A stretch of DNA of 64,000 nucleotides from Sepiola atlantica (taxonomy: Eukaryota; Mollusca; Cephalopoda; Sepiida; Sepiolidae), in assembly GCA_963556195.1 (NCBI GenBank), contig OY744521.1, forward strand, positions 128,884,288 through 128,948,287, given 5' to 3'. The notes under the pieces were generated by a model that saw nothing but the letters and a program-made list of their open reading frames with translations, had not been told where the DNA came from and did no database searches. The translations under genes were made by a program, and so were the position numbers. Shown in pieces: positions 53,292 to 63,878 of this stretch. How positions within the stretch are numbered: the first letter of the stretch is position 1; the number at the start of each line of letters is the position of its first letter.

Positions 53292-53299
53292 ATGTTAAC
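53292..53299. repeat. target-site duplication (left) of the hAT element
   Basis: ATGTTAAC is repeated exactly at 54485-54492. Confidence 0.92.
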
Positions 53300-54484
53300 T
53301 AGAGTTGGGCGGTTTTGAAATTTTGGTTTTGGTATCGGTTTCGTTTTTTTTTCCTTAAAACCTCGGTTTACGGTTCGGTTTTTTGAGAAAATTTTTTTTA
53401 CTATGGAAGCTATTCATTCTCTTGTGTGAAATTAATTATTATTCAACGTTTAGTTGAATTATGCCACTGTTTCGATAATTTTGTGACTGAATCATTCTCC
53501 ATGATATGAATCATATAAGTTTTAAGGTGTTGACTGTTGTAATCAAAGTTCTGATACCTTTTCAACAGTTAACTCGTTAAAACAGTGACCAAAGATTCAT
53601 GAAAGATTTCTGAAGAATAAAACTGAGTTTGAATATACATTCTATCTAATTCTTTAACCCATCAGAAGCTAAAATATAGGATGAGGAGAATGAGAAACAT
53701 TTAAACAAAAATCTTTAACATCAAAAGATAGCGTTAGAAAATGAGCAGTCGCAGACATATATGAATCATTATTAAAAATAAATGGACTATTCCTCATTTT
53801 TTTTAAATCACCCAGCTTAATCCTTATTATGCCACAGAAATTAGTTTCAACAAAAACAAAAAAAAATAATCAATTTTATAGCGTTTCTGTTTTGCAGACA
53901 TGAGTTTTCTCCCTTTAATTTTCTATAAATAAATAATTAGCTTGGATGTACTGTTGGATTAATGGGACGCATTTGATCGATTTTGAAGAAAATTAATTTA
54001 AGTTGGGAATTAGTTCAAAACAACTTTTTACAACTTATTTTTTCTTAAACTTAAAATGCGTAAGGTGTTAAATTAAATCAGCAATGTTTTTACAATAATT
54101 CTATCATGTTCTGTTATTTCAACCAGGGCCTACAAAAATACGATGTCATGTTGTCTGTCGTATTTCTCTTTTTTTTCATTTGAAAATTCAAAATGTTAAT
54201 GATAAACAAACTGTAAACAAAGATTTCTTCCTACAAGTCAATTCAATGTTTTGATCATATATTTGTTCAATCTGTCCTCTTACTAATATAACATTTTTTG
54301 TTAATATTCAATTTTATTCAAATCGGAAAATCTTTTCAACCGTGTTTCCTTGTATATGGTGGCTTACTGTAGTAAAAACACAATATCGAACGGTTACGGT
54401 TTAAAAAAAAAAAAACCGATTCGGTATTCGATATGGAGACGAAACCGAAAAAACATGGTTTTTCGGTAAAACCGCCCATCTCTA
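53300..54484. mobile_element. non-autonomous hAT-type DNA transposon, 1185 bp
   Basis: The left end TAGAGTTGGGCGGTTTT and the right end, reverse-complemented TAGAGATGGGCGGTTTT, are terminal inverted repeats differing at one base. Exact 8-bp target duplications ATGTTAAC flank them at 53292-53299 and 54485-54492. Subterminal CGGTTTCG/ACGGTT(C/A)CGG repeats continue inward on both sides. Eight-base duplications and such ends define the hAT superfamily. No transposase frame exists inside, so it was moved in trans. The intact duplication suggests a fairly recent insertion. Confidence 0.92.
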
Positions 54485-54492
54485 ATGTTAAC
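54485..54492. repeat. target-site duplication (right) of the hAT element
   Basis: ATGTTAAC is identical to 53292-53299. Confidence 0.92.
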
Positions 54493-55980
54493 AATGGATT
54501 TTTTCTTGTTTAATTGTATGAAAACAATTATTCATGAAAAGGAAGAAAAGTGATTATTTTTTTAATATTACTTATTTCTTTCCACAGCAGTTGCTATCTG
54601 AGTGCTATGACTATTTTTTTAGTTATTTAGTATTATAAACGAAAGAATGTACGAGTATTATTCATCTGTAATAATAGCAAAATCTGCTGCTGATAGAAAA
54701 AATTACTTCCATCTGTAAGAGACATTTGCATCAGAAAAGAAAGGTGGTTTCCCTGCATAAATATTCCAAGCAGGAATAATTGTAATTGCATAGAAATTAA
54801 ATTGAATTGCAATGTTTTTCTTTAACAATCGACCAACTCTAATGAAAAAGACATAGCCATTTAGCTATGTATATTGATATTTTAGATTTAAAGTCGAAAA
54901 TCGGTCTGATTAGATTAATTGTATATATTAGATACATTTATAAAAAAAAAGAATTTATATTTTTCTATTCGCTTGACTTCTTCATCTCTAAACCTCTGTC
55001 CTCTCCTCTGGGCCATACTTAAATGAAGTGTAAAAAAGAAAAATGATAAAATGTGACCTGCTTTCATAACAGCTAACTTAAATAGCATGGAATGAAAAGA
55101 GTGTAACAATAACATTTTATACAAAAACAAAATACAATCGTATGAATACAAGATAAAAAAAAGAAGGACTATGTGAATGCAACACTAAAGATTAAATGCT
55201 CATAGTGTCACAAATACAAGTTGTATGTGACAGACAAAAAGGAAAGAAAGACTTATGTGCGACATGTTTGGGTAGAGAGCCCGGGGACATATGACCTGTC
55301 CGTCTGAAGAATTTATTTGAGAGAGAGAGAGAGAGAGCCTCGTTTTTTAGTAGCAGTACTGTTACTAATTGAGGGGGGGGGGGGATCAGCTGGCCCTCTA
55401 CCGGTGAAGCAAATTATCTCCAAGGGAGATAATTGTATCCCTACAGAAATTTAAAACCAAACTCTATCCCATGAAAACAATAAAATAACCGCATTTAAAG
55501 CCAAATCTGAAAAGAAATTTGATTTATTCTAACTCACTTTTCCTTTCATTGCAAATTTTTGCTCATAAAATTAGACTGCCGTATTCCAAAACACAAACAA
55601 TAACTGATGAATGTCGGAGAGTGTATATCTTATCTTCTCTTTATCGTTTCTTTGTCATCAATAGCTTTCTTCCTACAAAATCAATATTTGATTCTGGTAC
55701 GTCAGTTTTTCTTGTGGATAGTTACAGCATGTTAAGAATAAAATGTAATTCAATTTAATTCCTTCCATAAAATACTTTATCGAGGTCGAAATTATTTTCA
55801 AATGGTCACCATACGAGAGAGAAAATATGTAGCCCTGTATTCGTCCATACAGAGTTACATCTCTTTGAAACAAAAAAATATTTCTTTAAAAAAAAAAAAA
55901 GCGAAGAAAAAAAAAGCGAAACAAATTGCAAGTAAATATAAATACACTACCGTGCAATGCCGAAAAGGTACAGCTAGTGT
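54493..55980. other. AT-rich stretch without recognised features
   Basis: (GA)n lies at 55320-55336 and a G run at 55372-55384. A 78-codon minus-strand frame and a 79-codon plus-strand frame lack domains and splice context. Confidence 0.4.
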
Positions 55981-55984
55981 GTAT

Positions 55985-56225
55985 GTATGATGGACTCTCC
56001 CGTCGATTTCGACGTATGAGTGCCCCGCCTGGGAATTTGTAATTGCAAGGGTTGCGCAATCCCTAACAACCGCTCTTCTGAGTCGGCATTGCTTGATTCC
56101 AATGGCAAGTATTAATACAAGACGACTGGAAACAATGCCGAGATAAGCAGAGAGCACATACAGCACCTGGTATTCCTAAATGGTCACCCATTTAGTACTG
56201 GCCAGTGTAATATAAGTCGATGTTT
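55985..56225 (-). mobile_element. 5S-rRNA-headed SINE (second family)
   Basis: On the minus strand, 56155-56225 reads AACATCG, then GGCCAGTACTAAATGGGTGA and CC, then AGGAATACCAGGTGCTGTAT, the 3' half of 5S rRNA including the box C region. The body has CTCGGCATTG, GGTTGTTAGGGATTGCGCAA and GGCGGGGCACTCATACGTCG. The same body is at 63879-64000. The 5' half of the 5S part is damaged. No tail duplication was found. Confidence 0.72.
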
Positions 56226-57118
56226 GTGTGTTATAGAAATGTTAACAATTAGAACATTGAAATAAATTTCAATAAGGATTAAATTTTTCAAGGAATTTAA
56301 AGACACCATTGAAATTTTCCTTTGATTCTACATGGAGTCACTAGGGGCTATTATCGGTTAGGTCCACAAAATAACTGAGATATATTAGAACGTAAAGAAA
56401 CAAAATTAATTTTTTTTAATAGATTTTCTTTGTCTCGTAAAACAAAAACCAAATTAGAGTACCCCAGTGAAAAAATGTATTTAAAAAAAGTTTAAACATT
56501 TAAATAATTATTTTTATAGGTATTTTTAATAAATAATTAAAAAGAAAAGAATTTGTTTCAATTCGTTAAATTCATTTGCTGTTTTACAGAAACATTAAGA
56601 AACACAGTAGAAAGCAGTTTTTTTTGTTACTTGACATCATATTGCAAATGTTACTTTTAACTTTTCTTTCAAAAGCAAAAATTTAAACATGACGATATTT
56701 GAAATTATTTGTTTTTAAGAAACATTCCAACTAACAATATATCTCCACACAGGCAACGCCGGGTAAATACCGGTATAATATATAAGTATATATAATAGCT
56801 GAAACCTGATTAATCAACAAAACTGAGGAAAGTTGTCACAGTCACTCCTTTATCAAAACAACTTGACGTAAAATATTAATTTAGAAGAAAACAAAAAACT
56901 TTAGGACCAAAATAACTTTTTAAATCTGATTCTGCGATTATTGTGATCCGATTTGAAATCACTCAACCATGGCTCATTCAATTTGGGACGGGGGATTAGA
57001 TAATGAAGTTAATCCAATGTTTATTTTTACTCATTTATTTGCTGTCTCTCATCAACTTAGCCTGATTTAGATAATTGGTGGCTCTTCTAAACGCCTGCTT
57101 CTATACAAACATCCACCT
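56226..57118. other. AT-rich stretch with one CAACGCCGGGTA module
   Basis: CACAGGCAACGCCGGGTAAA at ~56751 is a decayed copy of the dispersed GTTGCCCGGG-type module in opposite orientation. Nothing else is recognised. Confidence 0.4.
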
Positions 57119-57120
57119 TG

Positions 57121-57121
<1 letters not shown>

Positions 57122-57159
<38 letters not shown>
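57122..57159. repeat. (TA)n microsatellite
   Basis: This TA run borders the hammerhead-bearing segment that follows. Confidence 0.95.
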
Positions 57160-57160
<1 letters not shown>

Positions 57161-57320
57161 CATAATATAAAATGAAATAATAAAATAAGGTGCGAATCAA
57201 ATTTTATTAGAGTTTAAAGTTCAGGCAAAGTATCTCAACGTCCTTAACTCATGAGTTTTCAAAGATAATTGTTCTCCTCAGAGGACCATTACCGCAGTGA
57301 CGTTGCTGCAGGTGATAAAA
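57160..57320 (-). mobile_element. TA-adjacent hammerhead-bearing segment
   Basis: This ~160-bp segment lies between the (TA)n tract and AT-rich sequence and contains a full hammerhead motif on the minus strand. It sits next to the truncated 3' side of the LINE copy at 57456. Confidence 0.5.
57240..57288 (-). ncRNA. hammerhead ribozyme motif, type I, short stem III
   Basis: On the minus strand CTGAGGA (57275-57281) fits CUGANGA. Stem II is short (GAA/TTT with one G-U) and GAAA is at 57257-57260. Stem III is ACTC/GAGT with a 2-nt loop, and UA (57246-57245) sets cleavage after 57245. Stem I pairs GTCCT with AGGAC, five perfect pairs. The architecture equals that at 30623 (GAAA, 4-bp stem III, UA, AGGA), though most of the stem bases differ, so pairing is kept while sequence is not. 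Confidence 0.63.
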
Positions 57321-57455
57321 TTACACTTTGAAAATATATAAAAATATATACAAAAATACATAAGAGTACATAACACATCAAATATATCAAGCCAAAAACA
57401 TACTCATTTGTTAAAGTTATCAAATCCATCCAAGTCATAGAAATTAACATTTAAT

Positions 57456-58840
57456 TTGTTGTAGAGTTTTAAGATGACAGGAGCCAGCTCAGCAGAGGAT
57501 TTCTTTATTACTATTATTGTATAAGATCAGACCCACATGCTTTGGAGGTGTCAAGGTTTTTTATGATGTCCTAAACACGGAAAAGGAGTGATGGTCAGAT
57601 CATCAACTGTGGCTGTAGTCCACAATGGGAAAATTTCAAAGGGAGTGGCCTGTGGAGTTCATGGCAAACTGCTGGGCAAGTAGTTCAGCCTTATCAGTCG
57701 CTGTGGTAATGACATTGTGGTTGGATAGCTGGGAATTGTTGATTGCCCCTTGTTCGCCACATTATTATAGATTTTTCAGAAATCACGAGTTCCTAGTTTC
57801 TGTGACTCAATGCGTTATCTGGTCATGCTATACCTTTTCTTAGCTGCTGCTATTACAATTTTATAATGATTTCTTGATGCTACAAATTTCTGTCTATTTT
57901 TAGTTGACTTGTGGCGGTTGAATTGATGGAATGCTTGTTTCCTCTGAGCAATAGCAGCTGCACATTTTCAGATAAACCATTGTGGAGAGTGGAACTTGCT
58001 ATATAATTTCGCGTCGGGACATGTGCTTCAATGTCTTTTTTGACCCATTCGGTTAACCTATTTGCACCCTGATCAACAGAGAGAGAAAAAGTTTTACTCC
58101 ATGGGGCGTCTCTGATTCCCAATCAGCTTGTTTGAAGTATCTCATCGTTTTGAGTGATAGCAGATCGGCCTTTGGGATGAGACTTTAGGGTGATACCAAT
58201 CATTACCACAAGGTGATCAACGTTCCTAGGTGGGCTATGGATACTTATCACACAAGCCTTGAGCAGTGAGGTCAAGAACAGGTCGAGAAGTGAGGCTTGC
58301 TGGTCCTCACAATCTGGGAGGCGGGTTGGGAAAATGACAGTCTGAGTGAGGGAGTGCAAGGAGAAACTATATGTACAGTTACCAGCTGCGTCTGTATAAT
58401 TCAAGAATCCAAGCCAATCATGATGGTGGACATTAAAATCCCCAAATACATGTATTTGTGCGCTAGGATCTAGTGATAGTGCTGCATCTATGCTATCTGA
58501 GATAAAATTGAGCAGGATACAGTCCTGGGTTGAAGGAGAACGGTATATGAAACATAAAGTCATGTCAAATCGATTTGAGGAGATGGAGGAGTGTAGGTTG
58601 GTTTCACTTGGTACTAGAATATCCGGGGAGTTTACTTATAGAAATAATTCTGCCTTATCGATGTTGGTTCTTTAGCCCTCGGATATTTGTGAATGCAAGC
58701 CTCAAGGGAGGAGGTGAATGTGTTGTTTTTTGGCGGGCATCTGGTTTGAATTTGTTGATTTTACTTTGTACTGTCACTTTTAGTTATTTGATAGAGTGGG
58801 GTGGGCAAAGTTGAAGAGCTAAGTGCAGGGTCCATTTCCA
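57456..58840 (-). mobile_element. LINE family B copy keeping the 5' half, 3' half lost
   Basis: On the minus strand it has LAFTNIRGL-like and FLSPST-type endonuclease N-terminal blocks near 58650-58720 and FIYRSPSTQDCILLNF. These are followed by IHVFGDFNVHHHDWLGF, DQQASLLDLFLTSL and NVDHLVVMIGITLK, then the linker down to ~57456. This corresponds to 11121-12200 of the long copy plus about 600 bp more at the 5' side. Reverse transcriptase and 3' UTR are missing, the reverse of normal 5' truncation, so a later deletion or rearrangement removed them. Frameshifts and stops are present. Confidence 0.82.
58123..58563 (-). pseudogene. LINE endonuclease fragment
   Basis: The 146-codon open part of the APE-type endonuclease has GDFNVHHHDW and a terminal NVDHLVVM, where the family SDH motif is D-H preserved. 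It is about 70-75% similar by eye to the same part of the 9628 copy. It is interrupted on both sides. Confidence 0.8.
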
Positions 58841-60050
58841 TGCGCTACATGGCACTACAGCTATCCCGATATTATACAACTGATGATAGAGCAGCCGCTC
58901 TTAGCGCTACCCAAGAGTTAGTGCTCCTGTACTGTCAGTCGGAAACAGCGAGACAAGCTGTCAAACCTGTACTCTCAATCTGTCGGAATAAGAGCGACCC
59001 AGGCTAGTCATATGAGACATAGTGACAAAAATTTTTCCCAAAGTTGTCCAGTTAGGAAGAAAGAGAGACAGTGTTCATTGTCCTAGTCAGGAAACAAGGC
59101 TAAGCATTGGGTGTCTTTACGGCGTATTAGTGGTACCTCTGCACCTGACTAATAGGCAAAGGCTGGGTGATAGGCAGAGCCAATCTACTCCTTAAGCAAT
59201 TCTAGGTTTGCAAACCAGATATTTTGTTCAAGTCTCCAGCTCTAGGAAGGTTGTCGATCAGGACTAAGGAGGCCTCCCTTAGCACAGGTTTTATATACGT
59301 TTTCCTACTCCTAGATGGATGATCTGACAAGATCTACGTGTCCATCACACTGAGAGGAGTAATCCTGCGCACGTGTACTATGCTAGGTATTTCAGAGCCC
59401 CTGCAGGTTTGTGAAAAAAAAAAAATTTGTGAGAAACTTTTACATAATTCCCCAAAATTCAAGACTGAAGAGAAAACAGATAATATTACTCTCCGACATG
59501 TAAGCAAGATTAAGTTGTATGCATACATTTGTTATTGTTCATAAGCGTTTGTGGTCAAGCTGGTAGCAATAAAGCAGTTTGGGATTGTTGTCATAACAAC
59601 TGGTTTTGTACCTACATTTGTTTTTGTGTAACTGTTCTGGTTTATATTGAGATAGACTTTAAGCTTGGATTAAATCAACTATCTAGCGGTCTAGTCCATG
59701 TCTTAGATTTACCACCCCTCCCCTCTCACCTAACTTATGTATTCCACAATAATAATTTTGGAGAATTTATTAAACCCTTGTTAAACTGATAGGGGTCTTG
59801 CTCCTCTTTGTTTTAACCTGTCCCTTCTCAAATAGGGCAATCTGGCTGTCCATCAGAAACTCTGCCGCTCTCAGTGTAATATCTCTAGCAACTGCTGCCC
59901 AGGATTGAGGACAATTTTCTATATGAGGTCTTGGTCTTCAATATTTTAACAATTTTTTTTTCTATTGAAAAAACGAACTTCTGATCATCCAACGAATCGT
60001 TTTATTTGCCTTTGACACTTGTCTTGAGTCATTCATCAATTGATGGTGAA
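58841..60050. other. possible LINE 5' region, then unrecognised sequence
   Basis: 58841-59330 is richer in GC and may be the 5' UTR of the minus-strand LINE, but no second copy in the window confirms it. Frames here (59338, 59529) show no domain. Confidence 0.35.
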
Positions 60051-60113
60051 ACATGTTTTATCTAATGGCCGATTTTATATGCATCACATATGCCTTCCCA
60101 TTGTCAAATATAT

Positions 60114-60332
60114 ATTATCATCTGTGAAGCCATGCTGTGCTCAGAACCAGGTTATCAGTTTGTCGATGAATGCAACTGGAACTACTGCTACCTGTGGAAT
60201 AAAAAGATTTGTGGTTACATCTCTAGATCCACCATGTTCTGTCTATGCCCATGTATATTAACAGGATGTGGTTCCTTCTTACGCACTGACGGTCATTCGC
60301 TATTGAGAGACTATATTTTGCACATTGCCTAG
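60114..60332 (+). CDS. candidate cysteine-rich exon
   Basis: In one frame the sequence reads MLCSEPGYQFVDECNWNYCY and LWNKKICGYISRSTMFCLCP, then CILTGCGSF, with nine cysteines in about 50 residues. The C-x-x-P-G-x-x-F-x3-C-N-x3-C start recalls small cysteine-rich domains of the single-VWC or pacifastin kind, but the second half does not follow those spacings. Splice limits are not clear: an AG lies at 60125-60126 and no strong donor is evident before the stop near 60332. It might be an exon of a secreted protein or a relic. Confidence 0.3.
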   Translation: MIICEAMLCSEPGYQFVDECNWNYCYLWNKKICGYISRSTMFCLCPCILTGCGSFLRTDGHSLLRDYILHIA

Positions 60333-60334
60333 TG

Positions 60335-62100
60335 CTGAAATGCATGGAGACCAGTTGAGGACATGCCTGGAGGCCAACTCGGAAAGGTACAAACTTTCTG
60401 CAAACCCCTTTGTTGACACAATTAACAAAACATAATTATGAAATTTAAATTGACTCTCAAATCACGTTTCCCATTTACTTATTGATTCTTCCATTCATTC
60501 CTACTTATATTTAATTAGCTAGACCTGTGGAAATTCCACAGTGCTTTCTCTATCAATCTGTATAATTTACTGTTAATAATAATATTCCTTTTGAAATAAT
60601 GACTTTCAGGATCAATACTATTAAAAAAAATGACTTCTTCCGTAAAAATAATTGTCATTGTCAGCTAAATATTCTTTAAATAAATAAAACAAATATGTCA
60701 CTTCTATATTATTATATCGTAGGAATAAGAATAAATAAATAAGAACACAAGACAGGAATAGAAAGAATAAGAAATGTATTAAGAATACTTAATTACATAC
60801 AATAAGTCAGTTGCAAATACAGGCTCTAGGCAGACGTGCTATAAGTGGTGCGCTAAGCAGTTCCCCTTTGGTTAGGCAAACGTGTCGACTTTATAGTGAC
60901 CTGACGAATCCATCCTGTCACTATGGGTGAATCCGGATCATTCCACAACATATATTTATTTAAAATTGTAACAATGTAATTCTTTATGTAATGATAAATA
61001 TTCTCCCTTCTTGCCATAAAATAATTGTCAGCTAAATATTCTTCAAATCAATAAATGACTGTCACTTTATGAAATGTATTTATTTAAATTGTATTGTTTT
61101 AATCGAGGGGACGACATAATTTGATTTTGGAACAATTCATTTTAAAATGGGTAAGGTTGGAATTTTTTTTACCTTAGAGACGTAATAATCAGCAATCAAC
61201 GTAATTGCTAATCAGATGATCTTATTTTTTTCATGTGTGTGAAAGTTGATAACGTACGTACGAACATGAAATGAAATACCTTAGCGTATTATTATACGGA
61301 TATTTTTGGTTCCAATATGTAAAACGTTACACTTTTTTTATATTAAACTTCGATTTCCATGTGTTTTCCAAATTTGGCAAATCAAGATGTCATGAAAGGC
61401 ATTCCATGAAATCCTGAAATAAGAATAATTGTAAGATAAGAAAAACAGGAACCAATTATAAAAGCAGTCACCGTGTTACCTAAGTGCAAGAGGGGGGGGG
61501 GCCTCATATGTTACTTAGTGTTTTCAACATATTTATAATTTTGTCGAGCTGATAATCCAGATACCCTCCAGGTGTAAATACTGAAGACAATATCTTACTC
61601 TAAAAATGGACTACTGTCTGACGCTGCCAAATTCGCACACCAAATTTATGAACTGATGTGTTGGCATGTTTTAAGCCAACAACTTTTCAATGGCTATTAT
61701 GAAAAGAAGAAAAAGTTTCGAATTAAATTGATTTTCATCTTTTAGTTGTTTAAATCATCAGATTTATACACACAAGAAGTCAAGATAAAATAATATTTAA
61801 ACAAAAAAGTCTCACAGAGACTATCTTGAAAAATATTAAAAATCTTTTCATGATGTGGTGAATGCTATGTGTGAATTTGATTACTGTGGCCTTAAAAAAG
61901 AGTTAAATTCTCTCTCTCTCTCTCTCTCTCAACACATCTCAATAGGCATTTTACGGTTCCGTTGAGACGTGTTAACATAGAAACGCTGGTTGATACATGT
62001 AAACTGTTTATATAATTCTATTTATAAAAGCTCTACTTTGTATTGAGCACTTCTGAAAAAATATTGGTTATAAGTTCATGCTATCAATCTATTTGAACTT
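60335..62100. other. AT-rich stretch without recognised features
   Basis: (TC)n lies at 61909-61931 and a G run at ~61491-61501. The block 60810-60960 is richer in GC and may be an unclassified repeat. No gene is supported. Confidence 0.4.
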
Positions 62101-62122
62101 AATATATATATATATATATATA
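62101..62122. repeat. (TA)n microsatellite
   Basis: This is a short TA run. Confidence 0.9.
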
Positions 62123-62124
62123 TT

Positions 62125-63575
62125 ATCAAAGACTTTATTGGTATGAATTATTTTTTATGCAAAAGATTAATTTTCTTTTGCAATCTAAAAGCCTTTCTCC
62201 TCTGAATGTATTATTTTTTCTATCTTTCTGTATAAACTTGGTGTTGCTATTTCTGCTTTTTTTTTTTACATTTTCTGCAGACAAATGAGTTTCTGGCAAT
62301 GTCAATCTTTAAAGGAGTACCGAGTTATGGGTTTGGCTGAATTTCTCTTTCAATATGGAGAAATTGTAAATCACTTCACTGATAATGACTTATAGTGATT
62401 GGAAATTTGAAATGATGTTTGGTTGAGAAGCCCCCTTTTTTTCTTTTTTTTTTTTACTTCTCAAATACCTAATATTAAAAATGATTAAACCATAAGATTA
62501 ACAATGTCTTAGTATTGTAGTCAGATTGGCCATCTTGCAACAGAACTGCCAGAGAGGGAAAGGCTCAAATCGTATAACTCAATCAGACGAGTAACAAATG
62601 ACAACCACCTGACTTAATCAAATCCATGGTCAGGGAAAAATCATCTTGGAAAAATACTTTAAAAAATTCTTTTACCGACAATGGACTACTCTAAATCTTC
62701 GAATGAAGCAAGTGGCTGCTGTTCAAAAACAATTCAGAGAGTGACCACAATTGCCAGTCACAGGACACTATCAAAAGCCTACAAAAGTACGGGTATTTGG
62801 CCTCCCCAACATTAAAGGTAAGAACTTAAGTATCCTTAATCCCTCCTTCTCCAATTATTAGAACTACTTATGTAAGTAAGCATTTATTACAATGAAGATG
62901 TTTTTTTTTATTTGCAGGAATTTTCACTATTTTTATCGTTTTTATCTTTTTTTTATGTTTCAACTGATATTTTGGTTGAACAAGAATAAACTTTAATTTG
63001 AAAAAAAAGTTATAAATCTACAACCAATAATGTCAGTAAAAATACACATTGTTTATATTTTTAGATTTTGTTTCTAACACCTAATAAATTAAAAAAAAAA
63101 GAATTCTGAAATTGTGGATTTATTATTGCTTCGTTTAGAAATCAGAATCCTAAGCCCCGGATAATTGAGGGTTAGTAAAAATTAAGTTATTTAAATAAAA
63201 GTAAATGCATCTACAATTTGTGTTCAAATATACCTACGATTAAGAATAACATTCTTCTTTCTTTCTATTAAAAAATCACAAAATTCTTTTTTTTTAGAAT
63301 TATATTGAAACGAGTGTATATCCTCCGTCAAAAATGAGGGATAAAAAATATCCTTAGCCATTAGCAGACTAATATTGATATTCATATAAATAACATGGGA
63401 ATCAGTGAAGTTTAAAAAAAAAAGGAAAGAAAAAGAAATATATAAATTAGTATAGAAAGCAGAAACAAATTGGAGGGGAAGTGTCTGACTTGCTATCTGC
63501 TTTCTCAAGTCCCCTAAATCCTTGAAATGGATTCATCGGACAGTTTTTTTACTTGCTAACTTTTGTGGTACGGAT
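62125..63575. other. AT-rich stretch without a supported gene
   Basis: 62550-62818 is GC-richer and ends at a consensus donor-like AAAGGTAAGAA, but no frame stays open through it. It could be an untranslated or non-coding exon. Nothing else is seen. Confidence 0.35.
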
Positions 63576-63578
63576 GTA

Positions 63579-63613
63579 TATGTATATATATGTATGTATA
63601 TATATATATGTGT
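63579..63613. repeat. TA/TG microsatellite
   Basis: TATATATGTATG-type units are followed by GTGTGTGTG. Confidence 0.9.
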
Positions 63614-63614
63614 G

Positions 63615-63808
63615 TGTGTGAAAAAAAACAAACAGCAAAACAACTTTAAAATACAGGAAAAAATCATCAAAAAATGAGATTTTACCGGTTTCGTTCGGAT
63701 CAACGAACGTCTTTAGAAAAAAATAAGACGAAACCGGTAAAATCTTTCGTTTCTTGAGTATTTTTCCTGTATTTTAAATTTGTTTTTTCTGTTTGTCTTT
63801 TTTCACAC
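63615..63808. repeat. fold-back element with CCGGTTTCG / CGAAACCGG cores
   Basis: The arms 63615-63690 and 63722-63808 are imperfect inverted repeats: CAAACAG with CTGTTTG, AAAATACAGGAAAAA with TTTTTCCTGTATTTT, and GATTTTACCGGTTTCG with CGAAACCGGTAAAATC. Minus-strand sequence in the middle has a CTAAAGA-C-hairpin-GAAA-CCGGTA arrangement, a damaged version of the motif at 40845. Confidence 0.85.
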
Positions 63809-63878
63809 ATATTGTCTTTCACGGCATTACATTTTTATGATATATCGTGCATTTTATCCTCTTACATACATATATATG

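Noticed and set aside
58801..59007. 68-codon + strand frame
   Set aside because: It lies opposite the 5' part of a minus-strand LINE and is most likely its shadow.
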